Assembly: GCA_037043235.1 (NCBI GenBank) | Contig: JAWRVZ010000280.1 | Span: forward strand, 148,501-212,500 | DNA: 64,000 nt | Direction of reading: 5' to 3' | Source of the DNA: Rhodeus uyekii | Lineage: Eukaryota > Chordata > Actinopteri > Cypriniformes > Acheilognathidae | Shown: in pieces, positions 34,658-45,445 of the stretch | Position numbering within the stretch: position 1 is the stretch's first letter | Layout of the letters: each line of letters begins with the position of its first letter | Position numbers and translations under genes: made by a program | The notes under the pieces: model-generated | What the model saw: only the letters and a program-made list of their open reading frames with translations | What the model was told of the DNA's origin: nothing | Databases searched by the model: none

Positions 34658-35284
34658 TCATGGCCAGTCTTGAAGGAAGTCTAGTTCATAAAACTAGTTA
34701 TTCACTCTTTTACTCCATTCAGTCATGCAGCAAAAAAGCCGCAGGCGTTGATTTGTTGGGCAGAATTCACAAAAATACATTAAGACAGTTATTTTAAAGT
34801 TAAATCCAGTGAAAATTAGTATATATGACGACATAACAGCGGTGTGACAACTAGCCCCGGTCTCGTCTATATCTATAAAAACATTTACACAGATCACAAA
34901 AGTATAATACCTGTAATAAACCATCAGCGGTGTTTCTGTTTCCTCGGAAGAACACGTGCTGCTGTCAGTGTGCAACAGCGAAACCTGACCGTGCGGGATC
35001 TGCTTTCGATTATTAAATTAACTGAATATAATAATTAGATATTGTGAAAGTTTATTGAGTACCTAAATGCTTATTTTTGATAGCGTTATTAAAAATGAGT
35101 AATATCGCTGATGATGATAATAACATTTATGTTTAGATGCGCAATCGGTGTAGGAACTATTGATGACGTTTCTAGTCGGATCGTTTATGCCGGTGCACAA
35201 ACACACTAGTAAACATCCGGTTCGCAAACCCGCTGATCGCGAGCTATGAATGTTCGTAATTCTGTGTGAAATCAGTAAAGCGTC
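34658..35284. other. Intergenic region between TRMT10C and TXNL4B
   Basis: Probably holds the start regions of both divergent genes. The last 120 bases before the TXNL4B ATG have CpG-containing sequence (CATCCGGTTCGCAAACC, CTGATCGCGAG). No TATA box is seen. Nothing else was recognised. Confidence 0.5.
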
Positions 35285-36194
35285 ATGAGTTTCTTTCTCC
35301 CCAAACTGTCGAGTAAGAAAGAGATCGACGACGCCATTAAATCTGTGGCTGAGAAGGTTTTGGTGCTGCGCTTCGGCAGAGATGAAGATTCCGTGTGTTT
35401 GCGACTCGATGACATCGTGAGACTCTAAACTACTGTTATTATCAACTATTATTACACACATCCAACACACAACTATGTCAATATACACACTCTCAAACTC
35501 TCTCACACACATACTCATACACTCTCACTCATTTATACACACACACATACTCATACTCTCTCTCTCACACACACATATAAACACTCACACAGATACTCAT
35601 ATACACACACACACAACCACACGCTCATACACACACACAAACACTCCCTCTCTCTCAGACACTAACTCATACACACACGTTTATGTGAGACGCGTTGTAA
35701 TGAATTTGACGGCACTCATTTTTTACAATATATATTTTCTGCATGCATTCGTATGTTTTGTGTTGTATTAAGGAATCTTTGCTCGCGTGCCGGAGAGTTA
35801 CGGGTGTGTGTGTGTGTGTGTGGTTTGATTGACAGCTGTCCAAGACGGCTCACGATCTGAGCAACATGGCGAGTGTGTATCTGGTGGATGTGGAGACGGC
35901 GCCGGTTTACACCAGATACTTCGACATCAGCTTCATTCCCTCAACGGTGTTCTTCTTCAACGGGCAGCACATGAAGGTGGACTACGGGTGAGCACACACA
36001 CACACACACACACACACACGGCCTTCAGATCCATCGCTCACACACACATACACACACACACACGGCCTTCAGATCCATCGCTCACACACACACACAGGAT
36101 GTGTTTCTGCACACACACAGGATATGTGGTCAGATTGAGAAGTGAGTTTTCGGTGAAACTGCATTGTGTTCTGCTGAGACAGATGTTTCTGAAG

Positions 36195-36233
<39 letters not shown>

Positions 36234-36641
36234 GCAACAAGACAGACGAAACTATCAGAGCTTCACACTGAAGATGCAAAATCATGCCATTAACATGTTA
36301 AAAACATGCTAACAATATTAAATCATGTTCAACTGGCTGAAATGTGCGCAGTGTGTCAGAAAACATGCATCATCCGCTCCTCTGATGACTGACTGCAGTT
36401 TTTCATGTGATTGTGTGTGTTTTTCATGTGATTGTGTGTGTTTTTCATGTGACTGTGTGTGTTTCACGCGTGCAGATCTCCGGATCACACCAAGTTTGTG
36501 GGAAGCTTCAAAAGCAAGCAGGACTTCATGGATCTGATTGAAGTGATTTATCGAGGCGCCATGAGAGGAAAACTGATCGTCCGGAGCCCGATAGACCCCA
36601 GAAACATTCCCAAATACGATCTGCTGTACCACGACATCTAG
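35285..36641 (+). CDS. txnl4b: TXNL4B, thioredoxin-like U5-type splicing protein (Dim2)
   Basis: Three coding exons, 35285-35416, 35836-35987 and 36476-36641, total 149 aa, exactly the human length. TXNL4B is a Dim1-family protein with a thioredoxin fold but no CxxC redox pair. It associates with PRPF6 and is needed for pre-mRNA splicing and cell-cycle progression. Exon 1 encodes MSFFLPKL and EKVLVLRFGRDED. Exon 2 encodes PVYTRYFDISFIPSTVFFFN and GQHMKVDYG. Exon 3 encodes SPDHTKFVGSF, VIYRGAMRGKLIV and IPKYDLLYHDI. These are near-identical to the mammalian protein. Poly(A) signal AATAAA at 36786-36791. Both introns begin with AC repeats and end with GT repeats. A TRMT10C gene lies divergently upstream. 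Confidence 0.97.
35452..36235. repeat. AC and GT microsatellites in TXNL4B introns 1 and 2
   Basis: Intron 1 has ACACAC-rich sequence at about 35452-35690 and a GT run at about 35803-35822 just before its acceptor. Intron 2 has AC runs at about 35992-36018 and 36040-36110 right after the donor, a GT run at about 36197-36230, and TGTGTGTGTTTTTCATGTGA repeats just before its acceptor. Exon 2 (35836-35987) lies within this span. Confidence 0.9.
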
Positions 36642-36646
36642 AGAGA

Positions 36647-36679
<33 letters not shown>

Positions 36680-37719
36680 TGTGTGTGTGTGTGAGAGGCT
36701 TTAAACTGAGTTTCCTGTGGAAACCACAATCTGATATATTTATTCTGCTTGTTTTGTGTTGATATTTTTTGTATGATGCTTTAAAAATAAAGCGGCTTGA
36801 TTTACACTGACCTGTAGAAGCTTCATGATGATTTGAAGATAATTTTGCATTATTTAACACTTTATTAGTTAATTATTTTATCCTAATGTTAATCTCAGCA
36901 TTTATTAATACATTTTCAAGGTCAAAAGGAAGAGGAACGTCTTTCATCCCTCAATCCTGAAGAGCGGCAGGAGAATCACGTTCTTCCGCACAAACCAAAC
37001 AATGTTCTTCAGTTTTGTATTTTAAAATTTGCATAACTATAATAAATGCTATAAAATATATTGTTAATTGTTAGTTCATGCATGAGTGTTATCAGATGAG
37101 GCGTTTTGTCTCTGTGAAGTGTTATATTTTCAATGCAACATTAAACCCATTTTTACTTTCATAAAATAACGACTGTCTCGAGCTTTAATTACCGTCACAC
37201 GCGTGTTACTGAAACATGCTTTTCTCTATAGAAGAACGTCGCTGATTAATCATTCATAATCAGAGAAGGAAAATTCATTTCAAGAAGTGAAAGTTAATTT
37301 CATGTTCGCAAAAAAAAATCATCATGAGAGGGAAATTACACTCGTCTTTTCTATATCGTTCTGTATATCTTAGTAAATGTGGGCGGGGCTTGATTGTGAT
37401 TGGATGGTTGTGGTTTGCTATTGGTGGATCATGTGATTGACAGGTTGTTGCCCCGCCCTCATCATCAGAGAAGCTGTTGTTCTCATTCAGGATTATGAGT
37501 TTAACACACTGATGTGCATGGAGAAATCATTTCTGTGTGTGAGTGTGTGTGAGAGTGTGAGTGAGTGTGTGTGTGCACGAGTGAGTGTTCTCATTCAAGA
37601 TTGAGAATTTAACACAATAATGATGTGCATCAATAAATCATTCAGAATAAACTGCAATATTACATTTAATAAATGTAGTGCTCGTTGTGATGCAGAAGTG
37701 TGTGTGAGGTCGGCGCCGG
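36642..37719. other. Convergent 3' region between TXNL4B and FAM172B
   Basis: Contains the TXNL4B 3' UTR, TG/GA microsatellite around 36648-36700, and from about 37380 to 37640 a dispersed repeat also found near 59727-59860. No gene is seen. Confidence 0.6.
37380..37640. repeat. Dispersed repeat shared with 59727-59860
   Basis: GGGGCTTGATTGTGATTGG, GATCATGTGATTGACAGGTT and GTTGCCCCGCCCTCATC, followed by TCATTCAGGATTATGA and TGATGTGCA, recur in the same order at 59727-59860. No terminal structure was found. Confidence 0.6.
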
Positions 37720-38628
37720 TCAGTTGTCGTGTCTCTCGCTGGCGCGGCTCCGGCTCCTGGTGACGATCTCAAACGGAGTCGCTGCGGCTTTAGGTTTGAT
37801 CATCCTGGAGAAGAAGCGGATCACAGACTCCATGCAGACGGCGGGCGCGGACTCGTGGCACTGAGTGCCCGCGGAGATCTGTGTGCAACCCGCCTTCAGC
37901 GAACCCACGGAGCGGTTGAGAGGCTTGGTGCTGAGGATCCACGTCCTGGCGTGCGACTTCAGCCACTCGCGTCCCGCGCTTCCCAACGGCTGATGCCAAA
38001 GGCTGTGGGACGAGTCCAGGAACGCCACGGCCTTCACCCGCCGCTGCACCTCCTCCGTCCGCCGGCACAGCAGATCCACGAAAGCCAGGCCTCCGTACCC
38101 GTGTGCCACCACCAGGATGTGCTCGGCAGAACTCCGGGAAACCAGCCGCTCCCACACCAGCTGCACGTGCCGCTCCGGAGTCTGCCGGCCCTCGTTGGGA
38201 TTCATCAGGAGAACGGCACACGACTCCAGCAGAGCCCAGCGCAGGTACGGGATCTGACTGCCGCGCTCCAGCCCGTCATGAGCCGCCAGCCTCCAGCTCC
38301 ACACGCCGCTGCGCACCGTTCCCCAGTCCTGGATCAGCACCAGCAGACTCCCGGGATGCTCCAGCGCTCCCGCACTCACGAACACGAAGCTGCTGTCCTC
38401 CAGAAACACCCTGACGAGCCGCAGCTTCCTCTCCAGGAGGCCGTACACGTGCTGCGTGATGTAGAGACACAGGCGCCGGTGCTCCCGCTCCGTTTCACAC
38501 GCGTCCTGCAGCTTGAAGCAAAACCTGTAGGGCTCGCAGGTTTCTCTGTGCCGCAGGCGACCGTCCTCGGAAAATGAGTACGGGAAATCAGATTGAATGG
38601 GATTTCGGCTTTCCGAACTCTCCGACAT
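37720..38628 (-). CDS. fam172b: FAM172/ARB2-family protein, probably FAM172B
   Basis: One coding exon of 302 aa. The start was taken at MSESSESRNP because an acceptor (ATCTCAG) lies just upstream at 38639-38640 and sequence 5' of it is intronic. The family (ARB2A/FAM172A) has an alpha/beta-hydrolase-like fold and nuclear cotranscriptional or Argonaute-linked roles. Segments seen: PYSFSEDGRLRH, CEPYRFCF, VYGLLERK, then VLIQDWGTVRSGVW, MNPNEGRQTPERHV, and HILVVAHGYGGLAFVDLL. This last is where a hydrolase nucleophile elbow (GxSxG) would be; here it reads HGYGG, so catalysis is unlikely. FAM172A is a multi-exon gene in vertebrates, whereas this coding region is intronless. Human keeps only a FAM172B pseudogene near TRMT10C on chromosome 3 as I recall, which fits the neighbourhood. 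Family assignment is firm, paralog less so. Confidence 0.85.
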   Translation of the reverse strand: MSESSESRNPIQSDFPYSFSEDGRLRHRETCEPYRFCFKLQDACETEREHRRLCLYITQHVYGLLERKLRLVRVFLEDSSFVFVSAGALEHPGSLLVLIQDWGTVRSGVWSWRLAAHDGLERGSQIPYLRWALLESCAVLLMNPNEGRQTPERHVQLVWERLVSRSSAEHILVVAHGYGGLAFVDLLCRRTEEVQRRVKAVAFLDSSHSLWHQPLGSAGREWLKSHARTWILSTKPLNRSVGSLKAGCTQISAGTQCHESAPAVCMESVIRFFSRMIKPKAAATPFEIVTRSRSRASERHDN

Positions 38629-38766
38629 CGTGTAGCACCTGAGATATAAAAAGATGCAAAAACTACAGTTTTCAACTCTGATAATAATCATAAATGTTTC
38701 TTGATCATCATATCAGAATGATTTATAAAGATCATCTGACACTGAAGACTGGAGTAATGATGCTGA

Positions 38767-39670
38767 AAATACAGCTTTAATCACAGGAATAAATGACACT
38801 TTACTATATATTCACATAGAAAACAGCTGTTTTACACTGATATAATATTACCCTGTTTTACTGTATTTATCATCTAATAAATTCAGCTTTAATCACAGGA
38901 ATAAATGACACTTTACTATATATTCACACAGAAAACAGCTGTTTTACACTGATATAATATTACACTGTTTTACTGTATTTATCATCTAATAAATTCAGCT
39001 TTAATCACAGGAATAAATGACACTTTACTATATATTCACATAGAAAACAGCTGTTTTACACTGATATTACACTGTTTTACTGTATTTATCATCTAATAAA
39101 TTCAGCTTTAATCACAGGAATAAATGACACTTTACTATATATTCACATAGAAAACAGCTGTTTTACACTGATATTACACTGTTTTACTGTATTTGTCATC
39201 TAATAAATTCAGCTTTAATCACAGGAATAAATGACACTTTACTATATATTCACATAGAAAACAGCTGTTTTACACTGATATAATATTACACTGTTTTACT
39301 GTATTTATCATCTAATAAATTCAGCTTTAATCACAGGAATAAATGACACTTTACTATATATTCACATAGAAAACAGCTGTTTTACACTGATATAATATTA
39401 CACTGTTTTACTGTATTTATCATCTAATAAATTCAGCTTTAATCACAGGAATAAATGACACTTTACTATATATTCACATAGAAAACAGCTGTTTTACACT
39501 GATATTACACTGTTTTACTGTATTTATCATCTAATAAATTCAGCTTTAATCACAGGAATAAATGACACTTTACTATATATTCACATAGAAAACAGCTGTT
39601 TTACACTGATATTACACTGTTTTACTGTATTTATCATCTAATAAATTCAGCTTTAATCACAGGAATAAGT
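38767..39670. repeat. 112-bp satellite, second locus, in FAM172B leader intron
   Basis: About eight copies of the unit found at 15040-18960 (AAACAGCTGTTTTACACTG, CAGGAATAAATGACACTTTA) in the same plus-strand orientation. Several units share a short form in which GATATAATATTACAC is reduced to GATATTACAC. Confidence 0.95.
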
Positions 39671-39999
39671 TACAGGTGTGGCTTCACATGTTTGTGCATC
39701 AAAATGCTGAACACCAGTTCTAAAAAATACTGTTTGAAATAAGTGCAAATGTGACATTAAATTCATCATCTTGAGTTATCATGTCAAGAAATAAAGATTT
39801 TTTTCAAGAAAGACAAAATGAATTTCCATGAATTTTAGAAAGAAACGTTACAAATGCAATTAAAATGTTTTGTTGGATTCATTATGCACGTGCATATTTT
39901 GACAAAACTAGTAGGACATCAGGAAATTGCACGCGTAAAGTAAGTGTGCATGTTGTTTATGTACTTTTACAATATTACTTAATTTTTATTTATTTGCTT

Positions 40000-40221
40000 A
40001 CTTTCAAACTTCCTTCACGTGGAATAAAGCTGGAGTTGCCTGTGAACACGCGGAACTCGAGATGCGCGGCCGTTTCCGGGGGATGACTTTGATCGACGCA
40101 CCGGATGTTGTTCAAACAAACATGGCGGCGACCTTGTGCTTCCGCGAGACTCTAATTTGAGTCAGAATTACGAAGAAATTAATATTTATACGTGTTTATG
40201 TTATAATTAAACTGTAGAATC
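40000..40221. promoter_or_regulatory. MRPL16 promoter, probably shared with FAM172B
   Basis: A CpG-containing patch in A/T-rich surroundings. AACATGGCGGC at 40119-40129 is a textbook YY1 site, common at the +1 region of mitochondrial and ribosomal protein genes. TTTCCGGGGG (about 40073) and ACCGGATGT (about 40100) are ETS-like. CACGTGG at 40016 is an E-box. The MRPL16 ATG is about 90 bases past the YY1 site. Sharing with FAM172B on the other strand is inferred from divergence. Confidence 0.65.
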
Positions 40222-43196
40222 ATGTTCTCGGCACTAAAGAGCGTGTTTTTGGGCGTTGTCCAGACATCAGGCCAGACAGGTAGATTTAAGACCAGTAATC
40301 TTACATATTTATGGTTTCATCTGAAATGAATAATTTCCACTAACTGATACGGTGTTTTTGGACATAAAGCACTGATCTGGAATCATTCTTACTGTCTAAC
40401 TTAATACCATTAAACTCCTGAATATGATGATAAACTATGAATCATTCTTAATAATAGTGTTGTATGCCTGATTCATGCTCTGTTTATTTGGTTATTATAA
40501 TCATTTGTCAAATGTGGTTCATGGTTTTTAGTTGTTGAGCCTGTTAACTAGTTTCAGAACTTGTTTAATCAGTTGCTTAACCTGTTTATGGTTTGCTGAA
40601 ACATGTTAACCGGTTGCCGAACGGTTTGTGTTCAGCCGCAGATGTCCTTCAGAGCAACATGAAGGTCGTGTCAGCGGGACTGAGGACGTATGAGGTTCCT
40701 CCAGACTTCAGCGGTAATCCATCAGTGCTTCACCAATTAAACTGGCACTCGTTCGTTAGTCTCGTATTGTTTCAGTTCTTTCAACAAGGTAAAGTGTAGC
40801 ACGTTATTATGAGTCACGCAGCGATTTACTGTGTGTTTCTCCATCGCAGACGTGGTTCTACCAGAGAGAACGAAACTCAAGTTCCTGGAGAAGGTCCCGA
40901 ATTACAAGCAGGCGAGGAAGGAGATGAAGAAGCTGCGGGATATTCGGGGACCGGCCAAACACGGCACTACCTTCAGCCGAGGACAGTACGGCATCGTGGT
41001 GCGTATCGTCCCGTCAGTCGCTCGCGCAGGACAGATTCAGTGTCAGTGTGTGAATATCAGACGCGTTCTGAAAAAGACCAATATTGTCCGTCCAATCATC
41101 CGATTTTTGAGTATGCCATCCAGATATTCTTTATATGCATCATGTTTTCACGCACACACATAATGTGATTTAGTTAGCGAGTTTTAGGTCATATTGTGAG
41201 AGGCGTCACATTATTGGGAAGCTGAAGAAACATCGTTGCATGATGTGAATATAATGACGGCTGAAACGTGAAACGGCTCACGGAATTTTTTTTTTGTGTT
41301 TCATGTAAGTGGATTGAAACCGTGTGCGAGTTAATCGTTCAAGCCGTGCATGTGAATAATGTCAATAACCGTTCTTAGTGAATCATCAGAAAAATGTCAA
41401 TGTAATGTAAACCGGAGTGAAGAGGTTTGCTTGTGTAAACATCTCTCTCTGCGGTTAAAGTGCAGATTTACACGCATTCAAGATAAAATCACTCTAACTC
41501 TCTCATAATATCCTCTGCAGCTTCAGATCTTTCTCTCAGCGTCTGAAACGCTTCCTTCGTAGATTCAGTCTCTCTAAGCCCCGCCTCTCTGAGAGCTGCT
41601 CTGCTGTGATTGGTCAGAACACAAGCGCTCATTATCATATGTGAATCTCAGCTCTTGATTGGCAGATACGAACAGTAATGATGGTGTGTGTTTTACTGTA
41701 TCAATCAGAAACAACACACACTCTTCCAGCCTCACACACAACCACAGGGATTGAGGGCGGAGCAAACAGATGCCAATCAACAGAAGAGGCGGGGCTTATG
41801 CTAATGACTTACAAACCTGCGGCGGTTCAGCAGGAAGTGACACTGAATCACTGACGCCTCGTCTCTTTGACCTTTGTATCACTCATGACACTCTGATTGT
41901 TGGCCGTTATGTGCTGGTTGTAAGCGGTCAGTGTGTGTGATGTGTCCGTAGGCTCTGGGCGGCGGATACTTGCACTGGGGTCACATGGAGATGATGCGGC
42001 TCACCATCAACCGCCGCATCGACCCCACCACGACCTTCGCCCTGTGGCGCTTCAGGGCTCCTCACAAGCCCATCACGCGGAAAGGCCTGGGGCAGCGCAT
42101 GGGCGGCGGGAAAGGGGCCATCGACCACTACGTGACGCCGGTCAGATGCGGGCAGCTGGTGCTGGAGGTCGGAGGTCGCGTGGAGATGGGCGAGGTGCAG
42201 CCGGTGCTCACAGAAGTGGCGAAGAAGCTGCCCTTTCCGGCCAAGGTTTGAGCTGCAGTTTCACTTCCGCTTTATGCTTTAATATCTATCTGTTTCTGCA
42301 ACAGTGTGTGGCAATAACGTGAGTGTTGCGTAACATCTGCTCCGAGACCTGCTGTGTGTTTATTAAACATTACCCTGAATCAGCTGAGTATGTGACGCTG
42401 AATACGAAACACTCACACTGACCGGGAATAATATGAAGAATAAAAAGAGCACAAAAACACACTGTTTGATCACTATCCGTTCTTAATTAAAATGTTTTAA
42501 TCAAATTAATGCTTACAAAATGCTTTTTCTTCTTTCTAACGCAACAGACTGTAATCAACTGCAAAACATGACGATTCTAACGAGAATTAGATGAAGTGTT
42601 TGCAAATCTAGTGCAAGAAATAAATGGTCATGAGTTAGTGGGAAGTGTTGTTTAGTGCCGGGAAATCCCTAGATACAAAATATTAAAGGATAAAAACACT
42701 ATGGGACTAATAATTATAGTGCATTCATTTAAAACTACAACATTTGGTCTGTTTTTAAACCTAAATGCAGCATTAACCGTTTTTTATGATATTTCTATTT
42801 TATATAGAAATAAATGGTCATGAATTACAGGTAAATATTGTTTATTATCATGAAATTCCCTCAAACCACAAGGGATTAAAGAATAAATATTATGGAATTA
42901 AAATATTGCATTAGTTACATTAAATAGTTAATCTTTTGTCTGATCAGCAGTTGAGGTTTCTGCACAGGCTTGACCGTGTGTGTGTGTGTGTGTGTGTGGG
43001 GCAGGTGGTGAGCAGGGAGAGTCTGGCGGCGCTGCTTCAGGAACAGGCCGAGCGCGAGACCAACAACCAAAACCCCTGGACCTTCCAGAGAGTCGCGCGC
43101 TCAAACATGCTGGGCATCCGCAGATACATCAGCCCGTTCGACCTGCACAACCACGGCCGCTACGCTGGGAAGTTCTTCGACCGCAGCCGTGTGTAG
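40222..43196 (+). CDS. mrpl16: MRPL16, mitochondrial large ribosomal subunit protein uL16m
   Basis: Five coding exons, 40222-40279, 40636-40713, 40850-40998, 41952-42245 and 43005-43196, total 256 aa (human 251). It is the mitochondrial homologue of bacterial L16, placed near the peptidyl-transferase centre and tRNA sites. Exon 3 gives DVVLPERTKLKFLEK and RGPAKHGTTFSRGQYGIV. Exon 4 gives ALGGGYLHWGHMEMMRLTIN, WRFRAPHKPITRKG, GQRMGGGKGAID and YVTPVRCGQLVLEVGG, the classical L16 core with the GQRMGGGKG loop. Exon 5 gives the mitochondrial C-terminal extension ending YAGKFFDRSRV. The start MFSALKSVFLG is a plausible targeting sequence. A TG run directly abuts the exon 5 acceptor. AATAAA is at 43377-43382. 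Confidence 0.97.
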
Positions 43197-43227
<31 letters not shown>

Positions 43228-43376
43228 TAACGGCAGAATGCACTCGTCAGCAGCAGCTCCTGCAGGAAGTGGCTCGCGAGTCGATCAGTATCTGCTGTTT
43301 GCTCTGCTTCAGCTATCAGCGATCTGCAGGACATGCTCTCGTCAAACACCTCAGTCTCATGCGTCACATCAGAGGC

Positions 43377-43382
43377 AATAAA
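43377..43382 (+). terminator. mrpl16: MRPL16 polyadenylation signal
   Basis: Canonical AATAAA 181 bases past the stop codon, with TG-rich sequence (TTGTGTTGTAAT) about 25 bases downstream. Confidence 0.7.
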
Positions 43383-43439
43383 CGTGTTTCTCAACCGTTT
43401 GGATTGTGTTGTAATTATTACACTTAATTATGGCTTGAG

Positions 43440-45170
43440 TGGAAGTTACTTAAGGAAGGACAGAAGGCGAAATTGTGACGGTCGTCATTGATAGAAAAAA
43501 TATCAAAATTATAATTTAACGTGTAACAATAAGTGTTATAATAACAATAAAAATGTTACTTTGTCATTTATGAATGTCAAAAATTATCGCTTAGTATGTC
43601 ATAATATCAATGGTTTATGTGGAAATTTTGGCTTATTTACAAATATTTACTTTATTAATTTTTGTCATAATTATGATTTGTCTTTATGTAATGAAAATCA
43701 GTTGTGAGTAAGATATCAAAATTGACATTCAAGACATAGATATTAATGTTACGACAATATAAAGTAATGAGTATGACATTGTGAAAGTGATAACTGGAAG
43801 ATAGTTAAAAGTATGTCTTTAGTATCTCATAATTATAGCTTAGTATGCCATAATTTTGACTTTTTGGGTTAGTTATGAATAAAAGTCAAAGTTATTGCTT
43901 TGTCATAATATTGACGTATTATGTGGCAATTCTTCCTTTTTATGTCATAAATATTACTTTCAATAATCATAGGGTTAGAAAAACGAAACTGGGTCATAAT
44001 TATGATTTTTTTTTTTTTAGGTCAATTTTGACCTTTTTTCTTATGTGGCAGAAATCACCTTGCATATTTTGTTTGATGTAAAAAATAAAATAAAAGAGAA
44101 GTATATTCTAAAAGTGTAATTCAGACGAAATGTGAAGTTGAACGTAAAACTGCATTATCAGTCACTCGAGAAGGGAACCGGAAATGCGAGTCCTGCGCAT
44201 GCGTCCCGCTTTGACCTGAGTGGCGCGAATCCGGTAAGTGATAAAGACGCAATGGCGTCCGTCAGTGAGTTTAGCTTAAAGTTAAATTAAAGATTAAACC
44301 AGAGGCGTCCGTCATAAACGACGCTTTCTGGATCTGACGCGCAATCTTTTACTTTATATTGAAGTAAATATGTGCAAATATACACATATATTCATAAACC
44401 ATAGTATAAATAAACATTAAAGTACCGGTAATTAAATATTGTGAGTAGAGATCAGCTGTTTTACTAACAGTCTTATAACCTTAGTGTGAGAGGAATTCGA
44501 CTTTTTGTCAATTTCAGCTTTTTCATCTCATAATTCTGTCTTTTTGTCTCAAGTTTGACTTGATTTGTTCCATTAAAATCTGAATTATCGCTTATTTTTT
44601 CATACTTATGATTTAGTATGTCATAACATCGACGTTTTATGTAGTAATTATGACTTTTTGTGTCAGTTGTGAATAAAAAGTCAACATTATGAAAAACAAA
44701 GACAAATTATAAAATGATTTGAAATTACGATATATAAAGTAAAACATATGATGTTGTGACAGTGATAATTTGATCATAATTTTGACTTTTTTTGTGTAAA
44801 TTATGAATAAAAGTAAAAATGTCTGCTTAATATGTCGATATTATGTCATAGTATCGATAAATCATGTGGTGATTTTTACCTTTTATGTCATTATTTAGAC
44901 TTTCAACATCATAATTATTTTTTTGTCACAAGTTTGAGTCATTTTATGTCAATTATATAAATATGATTTGAGACATAATATTTATTGTTATATATTTTAT
45001 TGTTATAAATTCTTATATATAAATATAAAACTTTATTATTATAAAGTCAAAATAATAATTTATTATGTGACTTGCGTCGCTTCTCTCGCATTCATAAATC
45101 CTCTCCCTTTGCATCATGGGATAGTAAAGCGTCCATCATACGTACATTTTATGCTTTTTGCATTCGCATT
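43440..45170. repeat. TCATAATTATGAC-type low-complexity DNA between MRPL16 and CENPQ
   Basis: Two blocks (about 43440-44090 and 44490-45000) are built from degenerate TATGTCATAATTTTGAC/TTTTTATGTCA motifs, without strict period. A similar patch is at 21730-21960. Between them lies the CENPQ promoter. No gene is seen. Confidence 0.6.
44170..44233 (+). promoter_or_regulatory. cenpq: Probable CENPQ promoter and non-coding first exon
   Basis: ACCGGAAAT at 44177 (ETS/GABP) and TGCGCATGCGTC at 44194-44205 (NRF1) sit together, followed by AATCCG and GTAAGT, a strong donor at 44234. The only downstream acceptor before the CENPQ ATG is TCTGCGCAG at 45435, ten bases from the start codon. TSS position is inferred. 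Confidence 0.6.
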
Positions 45171-45312
45171 CATGCATTTATCAGACGCTTTTATCCAAAG
45201 TGACTTGCATCGCATTCAAGAAACACATTGACATTCTAATCAGTTCTTGCTTTCCCTGGGAATCGAACCCATGACATTGATGTTGCAAGCGCTGCTCTCT
45301 ACTGATAGATTC
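45171..45312 (-). repeat. tRNA-derived SINE-like element, copy 3
   Basis: Minus-strand copy with CAGCGCTTGCAAC, CATGGGTTCGATTCCCAGGG, AGCAAGAACTGATTAGAAT and the tail TTTGGATAAAAGCGTCTGAT. It is the most complete of the five copies and lies just 5' of the CENPQ coding start, inside the leader intron. Confidence 0.7.
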
Positions 45313-45445
45313 TGTGGCACTTCCTGTCATCATTGTTTGTTTTCTGTTTAGGGGTCTTTCTAGGGTCCTGTCTTTATAAAGAGGTGTTTCAAATGTTCGC
45401 TCAGGTCTTATAAGCTCTTGTGTTTTTCTGCGCAGCTTGTTTGCG

